Positions 53,286 through 62,929 of a stretch of DNA of 64,000 nt are shown piece after piece. A program made the translations under genes and the position numbers. The notes beneath the pieces are model-generated. The model had not been told where the DNA came from. It did not search any database and saw nothing but the letters and a program-made list of their open reading frames with translations. Origin of the DNA: Geomonas diazotrophica (GTDB lineage Bacteria; Desulfobacterota; Desulfuromonadia; Geobacterales; Geobacteraceae); assembly GCF_018919385.1 (NCBI RefSeq), contig NZ_JAHLMF010000005.1, positions 1-64,000 on the forward strand, in the 5' to 3' direction. The number at the start of each line of letters is the position of its first letter. Positions within the stretch are counted from its first letter, which is position 1.

Positions 53286-53628
53286 CAATTCCGTATACAC
53301 ATGGGTTTAACCGTCCCGTAAAAGCCCTAGATATAAACCATGGAACCGCCCGCAAAGTCAATAATTTTGTCGCTCTAATCAGAGCGGTTTCAGCCTAATT
53401 AATTGGCAAGCGATTTGCTTTGTTTCTCATTAAATATGGATCCCGGCACGCGGCACCCCAAGGGGGCGTTCGCGCGCAGTGAAGCTAAGACGTCGATCTC
53501 AGTCGGTTTGAAGGCAACGGCGCGGAGCTCTATATACCTAAATAACTGTTGCCAGAAGTGCAAAAAAAGGCTATATGGCTGTAGGACATAGCCATATAGC
53601 GTGATCTGCGCCACAGTACGGACCGGTA
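53286..53628. other. Divergent intergenic region between the SpoIID gene and the HD-GYP gene
   Basis: About 340 bases with no gene. A CGCTCT/AGAGCG hairpin is at 53371-53386, and a strong palindrome at 53570-53600 precedes the HD-GYP start. It is AT-richer than the genes, so promoters for both directions are likely here. Confidence 0.65.
53570..53600. promoter_or_regulatory. Perfect 11-bp inverted repeat upstream of the HD-GYP gene
   Basis: GCTATATGGCT (53570-53580) and AGCCATATAGC (53590-53600) flank nine bases, ending 28 bases before the ATG. It could be an operator or a hairpin in the leader masking translation. There is no T run after it. Confidence 0.55.
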
Positions 53629-55740
53629 ATGTGCAATTCCCTTAAAATCAAGATCCTCACCCTGGTCACCGCGATTCTGGTCGTAGTCATCTCTACTGTG
53701 GCGTACCAAAACTACCGGCAGCAGAAGGAAATGCTGCACGAAATCGCCAACCGGAACACCTCGGTCCTGATCGAGACCATAAAGAGTTCGGTCGCCAATG
53801 CCATGCTCTCCGGCCGCTCCGACGAGGTGGCCGGCATCTTCGCGAGGATCAAATCCAGGGAGTTCGTCAAGTCCATAAGGATCGTGGACGCCGAAGGGAA
53901 AATCCTCAACTCGGCGGACCGCGAGGAGATCGGCAGCAAGGTCCCCGAAATGGGCCGCCCGAAGCTGCCCACCCGCAACCTGTCCCTGCTCCCCGAAGAG
54001 GGGGTCTTCCTCTCCTACGCCCGCATTTTCAACGCGCCGCAATGCTACAAGTGCCATCCCGCCAGCAAGGAAACCCTGGGGCTTCTCGAGATCAAGCTCT
54101 CCCTGGGCTACATGAACGGCTTCATCTCCCGTGAACGCGAGATCGCCATCGCCTCCGCCATCATCCTGGTGCTGCTCACCGTGGCCACCATCTTCACCTT
54201 CCTGGTCATCTACGTCGAGCGCCCCATCCGCAAACTGATGCGCTACATGGAGCAGGTGGAGCAGGGAGACTTCAGCAAGGAAATCAGCCTCACCTCCAGC
54301 CGGGAAATGCACTCGCTCGGCAACAGTTTCAACCACATGGTCGGCACCATCGCCAACCTCATGGAATCGGCAGTGAAACACGAAAGGGAGCTGACCCGGG
54401 CCCAGGAAAAGCTCGCACACCACCGCGAGACCCACCTGATGAACGGCCGGCTCGAGGAGCAGATCCGGGAGATCGAGAACCTGAACGTGACCCTGGAAGA
54501 ACGTATCGAGGAGATCGAGGAGGCGAACTACAAGATCGCCGATCTGGCCGGAGAACTGGAGGACAAGAACACAAACCTGGAAAAGGCGGTGGCGAAGCTC
54601 TCCACCCTGTACCGCCTTGGGCTGGCCATCAACTCCACCATCGAGGTGGAGGACCTGTACCGGCTGGTGGTGAAGACGACCATGGACACGCTGCAGGCCC
54701 AGGTCGGCTACGTGGTCCTGTACGACGCCGAGCACGGCGAGCTGCGCATCACCAACCTGGTCGGCTACCGCGACCCCAACCCGCAGTACCTGCGCGTCCC
54801 CATGAAGCCCTCCAGCGTCTCCAGCTGGGTGATCCAGAACAGCAAGCCGCTTCTCATCACCGACATCTCCCTCACCCCCGAGTTCGACCGGCTGAGCCCG
54901 CTCGGCTTCGAGAGAAAGACCCTGATCTGCGCCCCGCTCATGGTGAAGGACGAGATCATCGGCACCCTGACCGTGGTCAACAAGCAGAACAACACCGTCT
55001 ACAACCACGAGGAGCTTGAGCTCCTCTCCACCATCGCGGCCCAGGCCTCCATCGCCATCAAGAACGCCATGCTCTACGACGAGCAGCAAAAGACCTACCT
55101 GAACACCATCCAGGCGCTGGTCTCGGCCATCGAGGCGTCCGACAGCTATACCCGCGGCCACTCCGAGCGGGTCACCCGTTTTTCCCTGGCCCTGGCCAGA
55201 AAGCTCGAGCTCCCCGCCAACCGCCTCAAGGTGATCGAGCGCGCCGCCATCCTGCACGACATCGGCAAGATCGGCATCGATCTCTCCCTGCTGCACAAGG
55301 AAGATTCCCTGACCAGGGACGACGTGGCCGAGCTGCAGCAGCACCCCACCATCGGGATGACAATCCTGGAGCCTATCGAATTCCTGCACGACGTGCGGCT
55401 GTGCATCGGCCAGCACCACGAACGCTACGACGGCAAGGGGTACCCGAACCGCCTGACCGGCCAGGAGCTCCTCCTGGAATCCCGCATCCTGGCCATAGCC
55501 GACAGCTTCGACGCCATGACCTCGGACCGCCCCTACCGCAAGGCGCTGAAGCTCGAGGTGGCCATCCAGGAGCTGGCCGAAAACGCCGGCACCCAGTTCG
55601 ACCCGGAACTGGTGCCCATCTTCATCAAGCTCCTGAAAACGCCCAATTTCCTGCCGCAGCGCGAGGAGTACCCAGGTCTGCACGTGGTACCCGCCCCGCC
55701 CAAGGCCGGCAGCGCACCTCACTCCTGCGTTGCCCAGTAA
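53629..55740 (+). CDS. Membrane HD-GYP protein (cyclic di-GMP phosphodiesterase) with periplasmic single-haem sensor, HAMP and GAF
   Basis: A 703-residue signalling protein. First helix at about 6-25, periplasmic sensor with one haem c motif CYKCH (C139-H143), second helix about 172-195, HAMP, a coiled coil about 250-330, a GAF domain about 345-480 and a C-terminal HD-GYP domain from about 500. The last has 'RGHSERV', the HD pair in 'AILHDIGKIGI' and an intact GYP in 'HHERYDGKGYP', so phosphodiesterase activity on c-di-GMP is expected. Haem in the periplasmic domain suggests redox or gas sensing. The ribosome-binding site is weak, and a palindrome lies just upstream. Confidence 0.92.
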   Translation: MCNSLKIKILTLVTAILVVVISTVAYQNYRQQKEMLHEIANRNTSVLIETIKSSVANAMLSGRSDEVAGIFARIKSREFVKSIRIVDAEGKILNSADREEIGSKVPEMGRPKLPTRNLSLLPEEGVFLSYARIFNAPQCYKCHPASKETLGLLEIKLSLGYMNGFISREREIAIASAIILVLLTVATIFTFLVIYVERPIRKLMRYMEQVEQGDFSKEISLTSSREMHSLGNSFNHMVGTIANLMESAVKHERELTRAQEKLAHHRETHLMNGRLEEQIREIENLNVTLEERIEEIEEANYKIADLAGELEDKNTNLEKAVAKLSTLYRLGLAINSTIEVEDLYRLVVKTTMDTLQAQVGYVVLYDAEHGELRITNLVGYRDPNPQYLRVPMKPSSVSSWVIQNSKPLLITDISLTPEFDRLSPLGFERKTLICAPLMVKDEIIGTLTVVNKQNNTVYNHEELELLSTIAAQASIAIKNAMLYDEQQKTYLNTIQALVSAIEASDSYTRGHSERVTRFSLALARKLELPANRLKVIERAAILHDIGKIGIDLSLLHKEDSLTRDDVAELQQHPTIGMTILEPIEFLHDVRLCIGQHHERYDGKGYPNRLTGQELLLESRILAIADSFDAMTSDRPYRKALKLEVAIQELAENAGTQFDPELVPIFIKLLKTPNFLPQREEYPGLHVVPAPPKAGSAPHSCVAQ

Positions 55741-55771
55741 TTCAAATAATGGTATAAGATAAACCTTTGCA

Positions 55772-55804
55772 GCGCGGCCGGCAGAGCCAGTCCGCGCCGT
55801 TTTT
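55772..55804 (+). terminator. Probable intrinsic terminator after the HD-GYP gene
   Basis: GCGCGG (55772-55777) and CCGCGC (55792-55797) with a GC-rich loop, then cg and TTTTT (55800-55804). It separates the HD-GYP gene from the ABC ATPase gene that starts at 55833. Confidence 0.6.
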
Positions 55805-55832
55805 GTGCCCCCAGCGGGCACCGGGAGCCCTC

Positions 55833-56791
<959 letters not shown>

Positions 56792-56795
<4 letters not shown>

Positions 56796-57778
56796 CGCCG
56801 CTTCTGACCGCAGAAAACCTGGTGAAGCAGTATCCCGTAAGGGGGGGGATGTTCGCGGAGAAGCGGATACTCACCGCCGTGGCAGGGGTCGACCTCGAGC
56901 TCTACCCGGGAGAGACGCTGGGGCTCGCGGGCGAGTCGGGTTGCGGCAAGTCGACCGTAGCGAGGCTGTTGACCGGGCTCACCCCTCCCACCTCGGGGAA
57001 CATCCGCTATGCCGGGCGGGAGCTGGCGCAGATGAGCAGGGCCGAGCTGGCCCAGTACCGCAAAGAGGTGCAGATGGTGTTCCAGGACCCGTTCTCCTCG
57101 CTGAACCCGCGCATGCGGGTCGCGGAGATCCTGGGGGAGCCCCTGGAGATCCACCGCATCGGCAGCGCCGCGGAACGGCGGGAACGGGTGGCGGAACTGC
57201 TCAGGCGGGTCGGACTCTCCCCCGAGCACATGATGCGCTTCCCGCACGAGTTCTCCGGCGGACAGCGCCAGCGGATCGGCATCGCGCGCGCGCTGGCCGT
57301 CTCACCGAAGCTGATCATCGCCGACGAGCCGGTCTCGGCCCTGGACCTCTCCATTCAGGCCCAGATCATCAACCTGCTGCAGGAGGTGAAAAAGGATCTG
57401 GGGCTCTCTTTTTTGTTCATCACCCACGACCTCTCTGTGCTCCGGCACCTGAGCGACCGGGTGGCGATCATGTACCTGGGGAGGATCGTCGAGACCGGCA
57501 GCCGCGACCAGGTGCTGAGCCGCCCCCTGCACCCCTACACGGAGGCGCTCCTCTCCGCGATACCGAGCATCGACCCGAAGAAGAGGACCAGGCACGTGAT
57601 CGCGAAGGGTGAGCTCCCCTCGCCCGTTGCGCCCCCCAGCGGCTGCCCCTTCCATCCGCGCTGCCCCTACGCGCGGCCGGTCTGCAGCGAGAAGAGGCCG
57701 GAACTGCAGGGAAAAGTGCCGGGGCAACGGGCGGCCTGCCACTTCAGCGAGGAAATCTTCCTCAGCGAAGCAAAGTAA
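56792..57778 (+). CDS. Oligopeptide/dipeptide-type ABC transporter ATP-binding protein (DppF/OppF-like)
   Basis: A 328-residue ATPase, partner of the preceding one: Walker A 'GESGCGKSTV', 'VFQDPFSSLNPRM' (Q loop), signature 'FSGGQRQRIGIARALA', Walker B 'KLIIADEPVSALD', and a C-terminal 'GCPFHPRCPYARPVC' cysteine cluster. ATG 56792 overlaps the upstream stop. The pair would energise a dipeptide, oligopeptide or nickel-type importer whose membrane and binding subunits lie elsewhere. Confidence 0.9.
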
Positions 57779-57783
57779 TTCAG

Positions 57784-57812
57784 TTGACAATTGCTATTAG
57801 CATATATAGATT
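57784..57812 (+). promoter_or_regulatory. Sigma70-type promoter of the ArsR-family gene
   Basis: TTGACA (57784-57789), 17-base spacer, TAGATT (57807-57812); both boxes and the spacing are identical to the aroG promoter at 14752-14780. It begins six bases after the upstream ABC gene ends. The AT-rich spacer may hold the regulator's own operator. Confidence 0.7.
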
Positions 57813-57841
57813 ATCTTTAGCCCAAACCGGAGGATACTACG

Positions 57842-58126
57842 TTGGCATTTGACAAGACCAAAGATTACGGAAAAGAAGCGGAAATGCTAAAGGTGCTCGG
57901 GCACCCGATCCGCCTGAAGATAGTGGCAGGGCTTTGCACCCAGGAGTGCAACGTGAAGCACATCTGGGAATGCCTGGGGCTCCCCCAGGCGACCGTGTCG
58001 CAACACCTGGCACTTTTGAAGAACAAGGGGATCATCGAGGGGACCCGCGATGGGGTCGAGGTGCACTACGCGGTGGTGAGCCCGTTCGTGCGCAGGCTGA
58101 TCGAGATCCTGCACGCGGAGCCCTAA
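57842..58126 (+). CDS. ArsR/SmtB-family transcriptional regulator
   Basis: A 94-residue winged-helix repressor starting at TTG 57842, with GGAGG nine bases upstream. It has the family core 'MLKVLGHPIRLKIVAGL', the recognition helix 'LGLPQATVSQHLALLKNKGIIEG' and the wing 'TRDGVEVHYAVV'. Cysteines CTQEC and WEC lie just before the recognition helix, a location used for redox or metal sensing in some members (inference). The classical ELCV(C) arsenic motif is not obvious. No target gene is adjacent, so it probably regulates itself plus distant genes. Confidence 0.9.
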   Translation: MAFDKTKDYGKEAEMLKVLGHPIRLKIVAGLCTQECNVKHIWECLGLPQATVSQHLALLKNKGIIEGTRDGVEVHYAVVSPFVRRLIEILHAEP

Positions 58127-58148
58127 GAAGACGAGACAGGCAAAGGCC

Positions 58149-58175
58149 AGGACCGCACCCACCCGGGGCGGTCCT
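58149..58175. terminator. Hairpin between convergent genes (possible weak bidirectional terminator)
   Basis: AGGACCGC (58149-58156) and GCGGTCCT (58168-58175), a perfect eight-base stem, in the gap between arsR and tldE. No T run follows in either direction, so it may only stabilise 3' ends. Confidence 0.4.
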
Positions 58176-59520
58176 AGGTGCCGCTGACGTCGAGTTCGGC
58201 AATCCTCAGCGAAGGCGACCCGGTCGAGCCGAAGAAACGCAGGTCGTTCCCTACCAGGTCCACCCTTCCAAACAACTCCAGCAGGTTTCCCGCCAGGGCC
58301 AGCCCCTTGACCGGGTACCTGATCTCTCCATCCTCCACGTAAAAGCCCGCGGCGCCGACCGAGAAGTCACCGGAGATCGGGTTAGCCGTATGCATCCCCA
58401 TCACCTCGGTTATGAAGACCCCCTTACGCACCCCGGCCAGCAGCGTCGCGAGGTCGGCCCCGCCCGGCTCGACATGGAGGTTGTGCGCCCCGACCCGGGG
58501 AGGGCTCTTGATGCCGCCGCGCACGGCGTTGCCGGTTGAGCGCGCCCCCAGGCGCCCACCCCAGTAGCTGTCGTACAGGTACCCCTGCAGCACGCCCCTC
58601 ACCACCAGCGGGGTGTCCTGCTGCGCTACCCCTTCGCCGTCGCAGGGGGCGCTCCCCATGCCGCAGGGAAGAAGGCCGTTATCGCGTACGGAGACGCGTT
58701 CAGAGAAGAGCCGCTCCCCTACCCTGCCGGTCAGCAGCGACTTCCCCTTGTGCACGTTTTCGGCGAGGAAGGAACCGGAGAGCACGTCGACGAGGTCGGC
58801 GGCGACGCGGTTGTCCAGTACCGCCTGGCAGCGCATAGTGGGAAGGGTGCGCGCCCCCAGGAGCCCGGTCGCCTTGCGCCCCGCCCCCCGGGCCACCGCG
58901 CCCAGGTCTATTCCCTCGAAGGAGGGGGAGAAGGCGTAGTCCCAGCCGGTCTGGGCGTCGCCGTCGGACTCCGCCACGGCGGAAACGCTGCAGCTGTTGT
59001 AGGTGCCGCTGTAGGCGGCATCGAGCCCGAGGGAATTGCGGGTCAGGGAGTGGTAGACCGATTCGCTGTAACTGCATTTGCGCACCCGCTTCACCCGCGG
59101 GTCGACGTCGAGCACCAGGCGTTCCAGTTCCAGGATGCGGGCGACCTTGAGCGACTCGTCAACGGCGGGAAGAGCAGGGTCGAAGAGCCAGGGGGTGTCG
59201 GGGTAGGAGGGGCTCGCCTCGGGAAAGGTGTGGAACTCGTCCGGGCTCTGCACCCGGGCCGCCACCAGCGCCCCTTCCACCATGCGGGAGAGCGAGCCGT
59301 CGTCCAGCGCGGTGGAGTAGGAGAACCCCATCCCCCGGCCGACCAGGAGCCGCAGGGAGACCCCGAAGGGCTCCGCCACACGGAAGGCATCCACCTTCCC
59401 CTTCTTCACCTCGATGACGACATCCCGCGAACCGGAGACGGCGATCTCGTAGCCGTCGATCTGCCGCCCCTTGAGCAGGCGCTCCACCGCATCTGCGTGT
59501 TGTGCCAGTTCCATTTCCAT
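58174..59520 (-). CDS. pmbA: TldD/PmbA-family protease subunit (TldE/PmbA)
   Basis: A 448-residue protein of the TldD/TldE peptidase pair, which degrades unfolded peptides and matures some modified peptides. The sequence 'VVIEVKKGKVDAFRVAEPFGVSLRLLVGRGMGFSYS' and the C-terminal 'VMGMHTANPISGDFSVGAAGFYVEDGE' are typical of the PmbA (TldE) member. It lacks the HExxxH zinc site of TldD, as expected for this subunit. The partner tldD is not next to it. The start is ATG 59520 with GAGGC upstream; a second ATG two codons later is possible. Confidence 0.9.
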   Translation of the reverse strand: MEMELAQHADAVERLLKGRQIDGYEIAVSGSRDVVIEVKKGKVDAFRVAEPFGVSLRLLVGRGMGFSYSTALDDGSLSRMVEGALVAARVQSPDEFHTFPEASPSYPDTPWLFDPALPAVDESLKVARILELERLVLDVDPRVKRVRKCSYSESVYHSLTRNSLGLDAAYSGTYNSCSVSAVAESDGDAQTGWDYAFSPSFEGIDLGAVARGAGRKATGLLGARTLPTMRCQAVLDNRVAADLVDVLSGSFLAENVHKGKSLLTGRVGERLFSERVSVRDNGLLPCGMGSAPCDGEGVAQQDTPLVVRGVLQGYLYDSYWGGRLGARSTGNAVRGGIKSPPRVGAHNLHVEPGGADLATLLAGVRKGVFITEVMGMHTANPISGDFSVGAAGFYVEDGEIRYPVKGLALAGNLLELFGRVDLVGNDLRFFGSTGSPSLRIAELDVSGT

Positions 59521-59755
59521 TTTTGCCTCGGAAGATTTTGACAGGCAGCCCGCTCATAGCAGCTTCTGTCCGGTGGGTGCTGTAGGGCAGATAATCGTTT
59601 GTTTCAGCGTCGGCACCCAGGCCGATGCCGATGGCGGTCGAGGCTGCGGTGCGATGAACCAGGGCGATGAGTCGTTGTAGGGGGAGACAGGCACCAGCCC
59701 AGCCGCCGGTGCCCGGCCGGTGCAAATGGCGAGCGGCGTTGAGGTGCGATGAGGC

Positions 59756-59782
59756 GGGGCGAATGATTATTCGCCCCTACAG
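59756..59782. repeat. Palindromic repeat of the GGGCGAAT family
   Basis: Ggggcgaatgattattcgcc followed by cctacag. It lies in the gap between pmbA and the GNAT gene; degenerate tgtaggg strings at about 59580 and 59675 may be remnants of partner units. Confidence 0.75.
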
Positions 59783-59816
59783 GTCTTAGGCGCTGTCCCT
59801 CCTCCTGGCCCTGCGG

Positions 59817-60266
59817 TTACAGCTCGAGGATCATCGCGATCTCGTCGCAGTCGGGGAACTTGACGCACTTGATGCAGTCACCCCAGACCTTGTGCGGCAA
59901 CTCGGACTTGTCGGCCACCTTGAAGCCGAACTTGGCGAAGAAGTCGGGCTTGTAGGTGAGGCAGAAGAGCTTCTTAAGCCCCAGGGCGCGGGCCTCCTCG
60001 ATGCAGGCCCCGACCACCTGGCTGCCGATGCCGCGCCGGCCGGCGCTCTCAGCCACCGCCACGGAACGGACCTCGGCCAGGTCGTCCCAGACGATGTGCA
60101 GCGCCGAGGTGCCGAGCAGCTGCCCGTCCTCCTCGAACACGTAGAAGTCGCGCAACGCCTCGTACAGCTCTGAAAGCGAGCGGGAGAGCATCTCGCCGCG
60201 GCTCGCGAAGTTGGTCAAAAGTTTCTGAATCTCTTTTACGTCGCCAATCCTGGCCTTTCTGATCAT
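59817..60266 (-). CDS. GNAT-family N-acetyltransferase, ArgA-like (possible amino-acid N-acetyltransferase)
   Basis: A 149-residue GNAT protein beginning MIRKARIGDVKEIQKLL, with the acetyl-CoA motif 'AVAESAGRRGIGSQVV' (R/QxxGxG/A form) and 'LFCLTYKPDFFAKFGF'. Short proteins of this type, with 'RSLSELYEALRDFYVFEEDG' near the N-terminus, are assigned as N-acetylglutamate synthases in several bacteria lacking a full-length ArgA (family knowledge). This assignment remains tentative. It overlaps the end of recN by four bases (ATGA). Confidence 0.8.
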   Translation of the reverse strand: MIRKARIGDVKEIQKLLTNFASRGEMLSRSLSELYEALRDFYVFEEDGQLLGTSALHIVWDDLAEVRSVAVAESAGRRGIGSQVVGACIEEARALGLKKLFCLTYKPDFFAKFGFKVADKSELPHKVWGDCIKCVKFPDCDEIAMILEL

Positions 60267-61924
60267 CTCACTGCCTCCTGAATCAACTCCCTGGCATGTT
60301 CCAGGGTCTTTTCCGTGACGCGCGCGCCGGAAAGCATGCGCGCCACCTCGGCCACCCGCTCCTCCCCTTCCAGGAGGTCCACGCCGGTGGCGGTACGTCC
60401 GTCGGCCACCCTCTTCTCGACCTTCAAGTGCCGGTCGGCAAAGGCGGCCACCTGCGGCAGGTGGGTGATGGCCAGCACCTGCTGTTCGCGGGCCACGCGC
60501 TTCAGTTTCTCCCCAACCAGGGCCGAGGTCGCCCCACCGATGCCGGTGTCCACCTCGTCGAAGATGAGAGTGGGGACCTCGGAGTCGGGGTGGAGCTGCT
60601 TAAGCGCCAGCATGAGCCGGGAAAGCTCGCCACCGGAGGCGATCTTCGCCAGCGGTTTCGGGGGCTCGCCGGGGTTCGGGGAGAAGAGGAACTCGGCGCG
60701 CTCGAAGCCGTAGCTTTTCGCCTCGGCGCCCTTCTCGAAGGCGGTCTCGAAGACGGCGTGCTTCATGGCGAGTTCGGCGAGCTCGCGCTCCATCCCCGCC
60801 TTGAGCTTCGAGGCCCCTTCCTCACGCGCATTGGTGAGCTTCGCACCGAGAGCCGCCATTTCCTGCTGAAGGAGCGAGATCCGCGCCTGCAGCTCGCCGC
60901 GGGTCCCTTCGAGGTTTGAGAGCACCGACAGCTCCTGGTCCACCTGGCGCTGGTACTCGAGGATCTCCTCGATGCTCGCGCCGTACTTCTTCTTGAGGCG
61001 GCTGATGGCATCGAGCCGGTCGTCGAGCTCCTCGAGGCGGGCCGGGTCCGACTCGACCCGGGCGGCGTAGTCGCGCAGGGTAAGGGAGGCGTCTTCGAGC
61101 TGGGCGTAGGCCGTCTCGAGCGCATCGCTCACCGGGACGAGGGCGGCATCGATGCGACCGGCGTCGGCGACCCCGGCGATGATTCCGGAGAGGTTCCCGA
61201 GGATCGGGGCGTCGCCGCCGTAGAGTGCGTCGAAAGCGCTCTGCGAGGCCGCCATCAGCTTCTCGCTGTGCATGAGCCTGCCGCGCTCCTCGGCAAGTTC
61301 CTCCTCCTCGCCGGGGACGAGCTTCGCCTCGGCGATTTCGTTGCTCTGGAAGGCGAGCAGGTCGAGCCGGCGGGCCGCCTCGCGCTCCCCCGCCTCGAGC
61401 GCCTGCAGCTCGTGCTTCGCGGCCTGGCACTCCTCGTAACGCGCGGCGAACTCGGCGCGCAGGGAAAGCGCACCGGAAAAGCCGTCCAGAAGGAGCAGGT
61501 GCTGCTCGGTCTTCAGGAGGCTCTGGGCGTCGTGCTGGCCGTAGATGTTGATCAGGTTGCGGCAGATCTCGGAGAGAAGCGAGGTGGTGGCGAGCCCGCC
61601 GCCTATGAAGACGCGGCTCTTGCCGCCGGGGGCAACCACGCGCCGCACCAGGAGCTCGCCGTCGCAGTCGATCCCCGCCGCCGCGAGCGCGGTGAGGAGC
61701 GAGTCGCGCCCGGAGAGGTCGAAAAGGGCCTCCACCGAGGCCTCCTTGGCGCCGGAGCGGATCAGGTCGGCGCTGCCGCGCCCCCCGAGGATCAGGTTCA
61801 CCGCGTCGATGATGATCGACTTGCCCGCGCCGGTCTCGCCGGTCAGGATGTTGAGCCCGGGGCTGAACTCGACGTGCAGCTTGTCGATGATGGCGAGGTT
61901 GGTTATCTGGAGCTCTCTGAGCAC
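60263..61924 (-). CDS. recN: DNA repair protein RecN
   Basis: SMC-like ATPase of double-strand break repair, 553 residues. Walker A is 'GETGAGKSII' near residue 31. The long central coiled coil (about 150-370) contains 'LDDRLDAISRLKKKYG', and the C-terminal ABC signature and Walker B are 'IASGGELSRLMLALK' and 'PTLIFDEVDTGIGG'. It lies between nadK upstream and the GNAT gene downstream on the minus strand, each adjoining closely. Confidence 0.96.
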   Translation of the reverse strand: MLRELQITNLAIIDKLHVEFSPGLNILTGETGAGKSIIIDAVNLILGGRGSADLIRSGAKEASVEALFDLSGRDSLLTALAAAGIDCDGELLVRRVVAPGGKSRVFIGGGLATTSLLSEICRNLINIYGQHDAQSLLKTEQHLLLLDGFSGALSLRAEFAARYEECQAAKHELQALEAGEREAARRLDLLAFQSNEIAEAKLVPGEEEELAEERGRLMHSEKLMAASQSAFDALYGGDAPILGNLSGIIAGVADAGRIDAALVPVSDALETAYAQLEDASLTLRDYAARVESDPARLEELDDRLDAISRLKKKYGASIEEILEYQRQVDQELSVLSNLEGTRGELQARISLLQQEMAALGAKLTNAREEGASKLKAGMERELAELAMKHAVFETAFEKGAEAKSYGFERAEFLFSPNPGEPPKPLAKIASGGELSRLMLALKQLHPDSEVPTLIFDEVDTGIGGATSALVGEKLKRVAREQQVLAITHLPQVAAFADRHLKVEKRVADGRTATGVDLLEGEERVAEVARMLSGARVTEKTLEHARELIQEAVR

Positions 61925-62791
61925 TTAGCGTTCACCCCACTTGAGCTTGGTGCGGAGCACCTCGAAGTAGTCCTTGCTGCGGGACTGGATCAGGCGGGTC
62001 ACGTGGGGTGCCTTCCGGATCTGCACCACGTCGCCGGAGAGGAGCTTCATGCCGACCTGGCCGTCCAAGGTCAGGAACACGGACTCGTCCGGGGCGTAGT
62101 TCAGCTTGATGGCGATCTGGGCGCCCGCGTCCACCACCAGCGGGCGGTTAGTCAGCGTGTGCGGACAGATGGGGGTGATCGAGATGCACTCGAGCTCGGG
62201 ATGGATGATCGGGCCGTTGGCGGAAAGCGAGTAGCCGGTCGATCCGGTCGGGGTCGATATGATGAGGCCGTCGGCCTTGAAGGTGGTGAGGTAGCGCCCG
62301 TTCACCGAGGTCTCCATGTCGATGATCCTGGCCAGGGCCCCCTTGTTGATGACCGCGTCGTTCAGCACCCGGTGCAGTTCGACCACCTCGCCGGCGCGCT
62401 CGACGCACGCCAGGAGCATCATGCGCTCGGTCACCTCGAAGTCGCCGGCCAGGCAGCGCTCCATCGAGGGGTAGAGCTCGTCCAGGGTGATCTCGGTGAG
62501 AAAGCCCAGGCTCCCGAGGTTCACCGCCAAAATGGGGACGTCGCGCTCGCCGATCAGGCGCGCGGCCGCGATGAGGGTGCCGTCGCCACCAAGGACCACC
62601 ACGAGGTCGGCATCGCGCGCGATCTCGGAGCTCTCGGCGCTCTCGGCGAGCGTGGTGCGCCTGAGCCTCAGGGAGAGATGCTTCTCCACGTGGGCGGTCA
62701 CGCCGCGGCCAGCCAGCCACCCGATCAGCTCTTCGGCAACCCCCAGGCAACGCGGATCGTGCACTTTCGCAAAAATGGCGATTTTTTTCAT
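61925..62791 (-). CDS. nadK: NAD kinase
   Basis: Phosphorylates NAD to NADP. The 288-residue product has the GGDGT ATP/NAD motif in 'VVVLGGDGTLI', 'VNLGSLGFLTE', 'VLNDAVINKGALARI' (NE/ND-type) and 'ISTPTGSTGYSLSANGPI'. ATG 62791 is used; a GTG immediately before it is also in frame. It heads the nadK-recN-GNAT unit, a recurrent pairing in bacteria. With pncB and pncA elsewhere in the window it adds to NAD(P) supply. Confidence 0.95.
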   Translation of the reverse strand: MKKIAIFAKVHDPRCLGVAEELIGWLAGRGVTAHVEKHLSLRLRRTTLAESAESSEIARDADLVVVLGGDGTLIAAARLIGERDVPILAVNLGSLGFLTEITLDELYPSMERCLAGDFEVTERMMLLACVERAGEVVELHRVLNDAVINKGALARIIDMETSVNGRYLTTFKADGLIISTPTGSTGYSLSANGPIIHPELECISITPICPHTLTNRPLVVDAGAQIAIKLNYAPDESVFLTLDGQVGMKLLSGDVVQIRKAPHVTRLIQSRSKDYFEVLRTKLKWGER

Positions 62792-62929
62792 CACGAGCCC
62801 TTTACTTGTACTGTAATCTAGGATTTACTAGCACAGTTGGTGTATCATGTCCAACGGAAAACTGGCGCACCCCAAGTAGTCCAGCAGAGACTTTTCCCAC
62901 AATAACTACGTGCAGATGCAGGGTGACTC

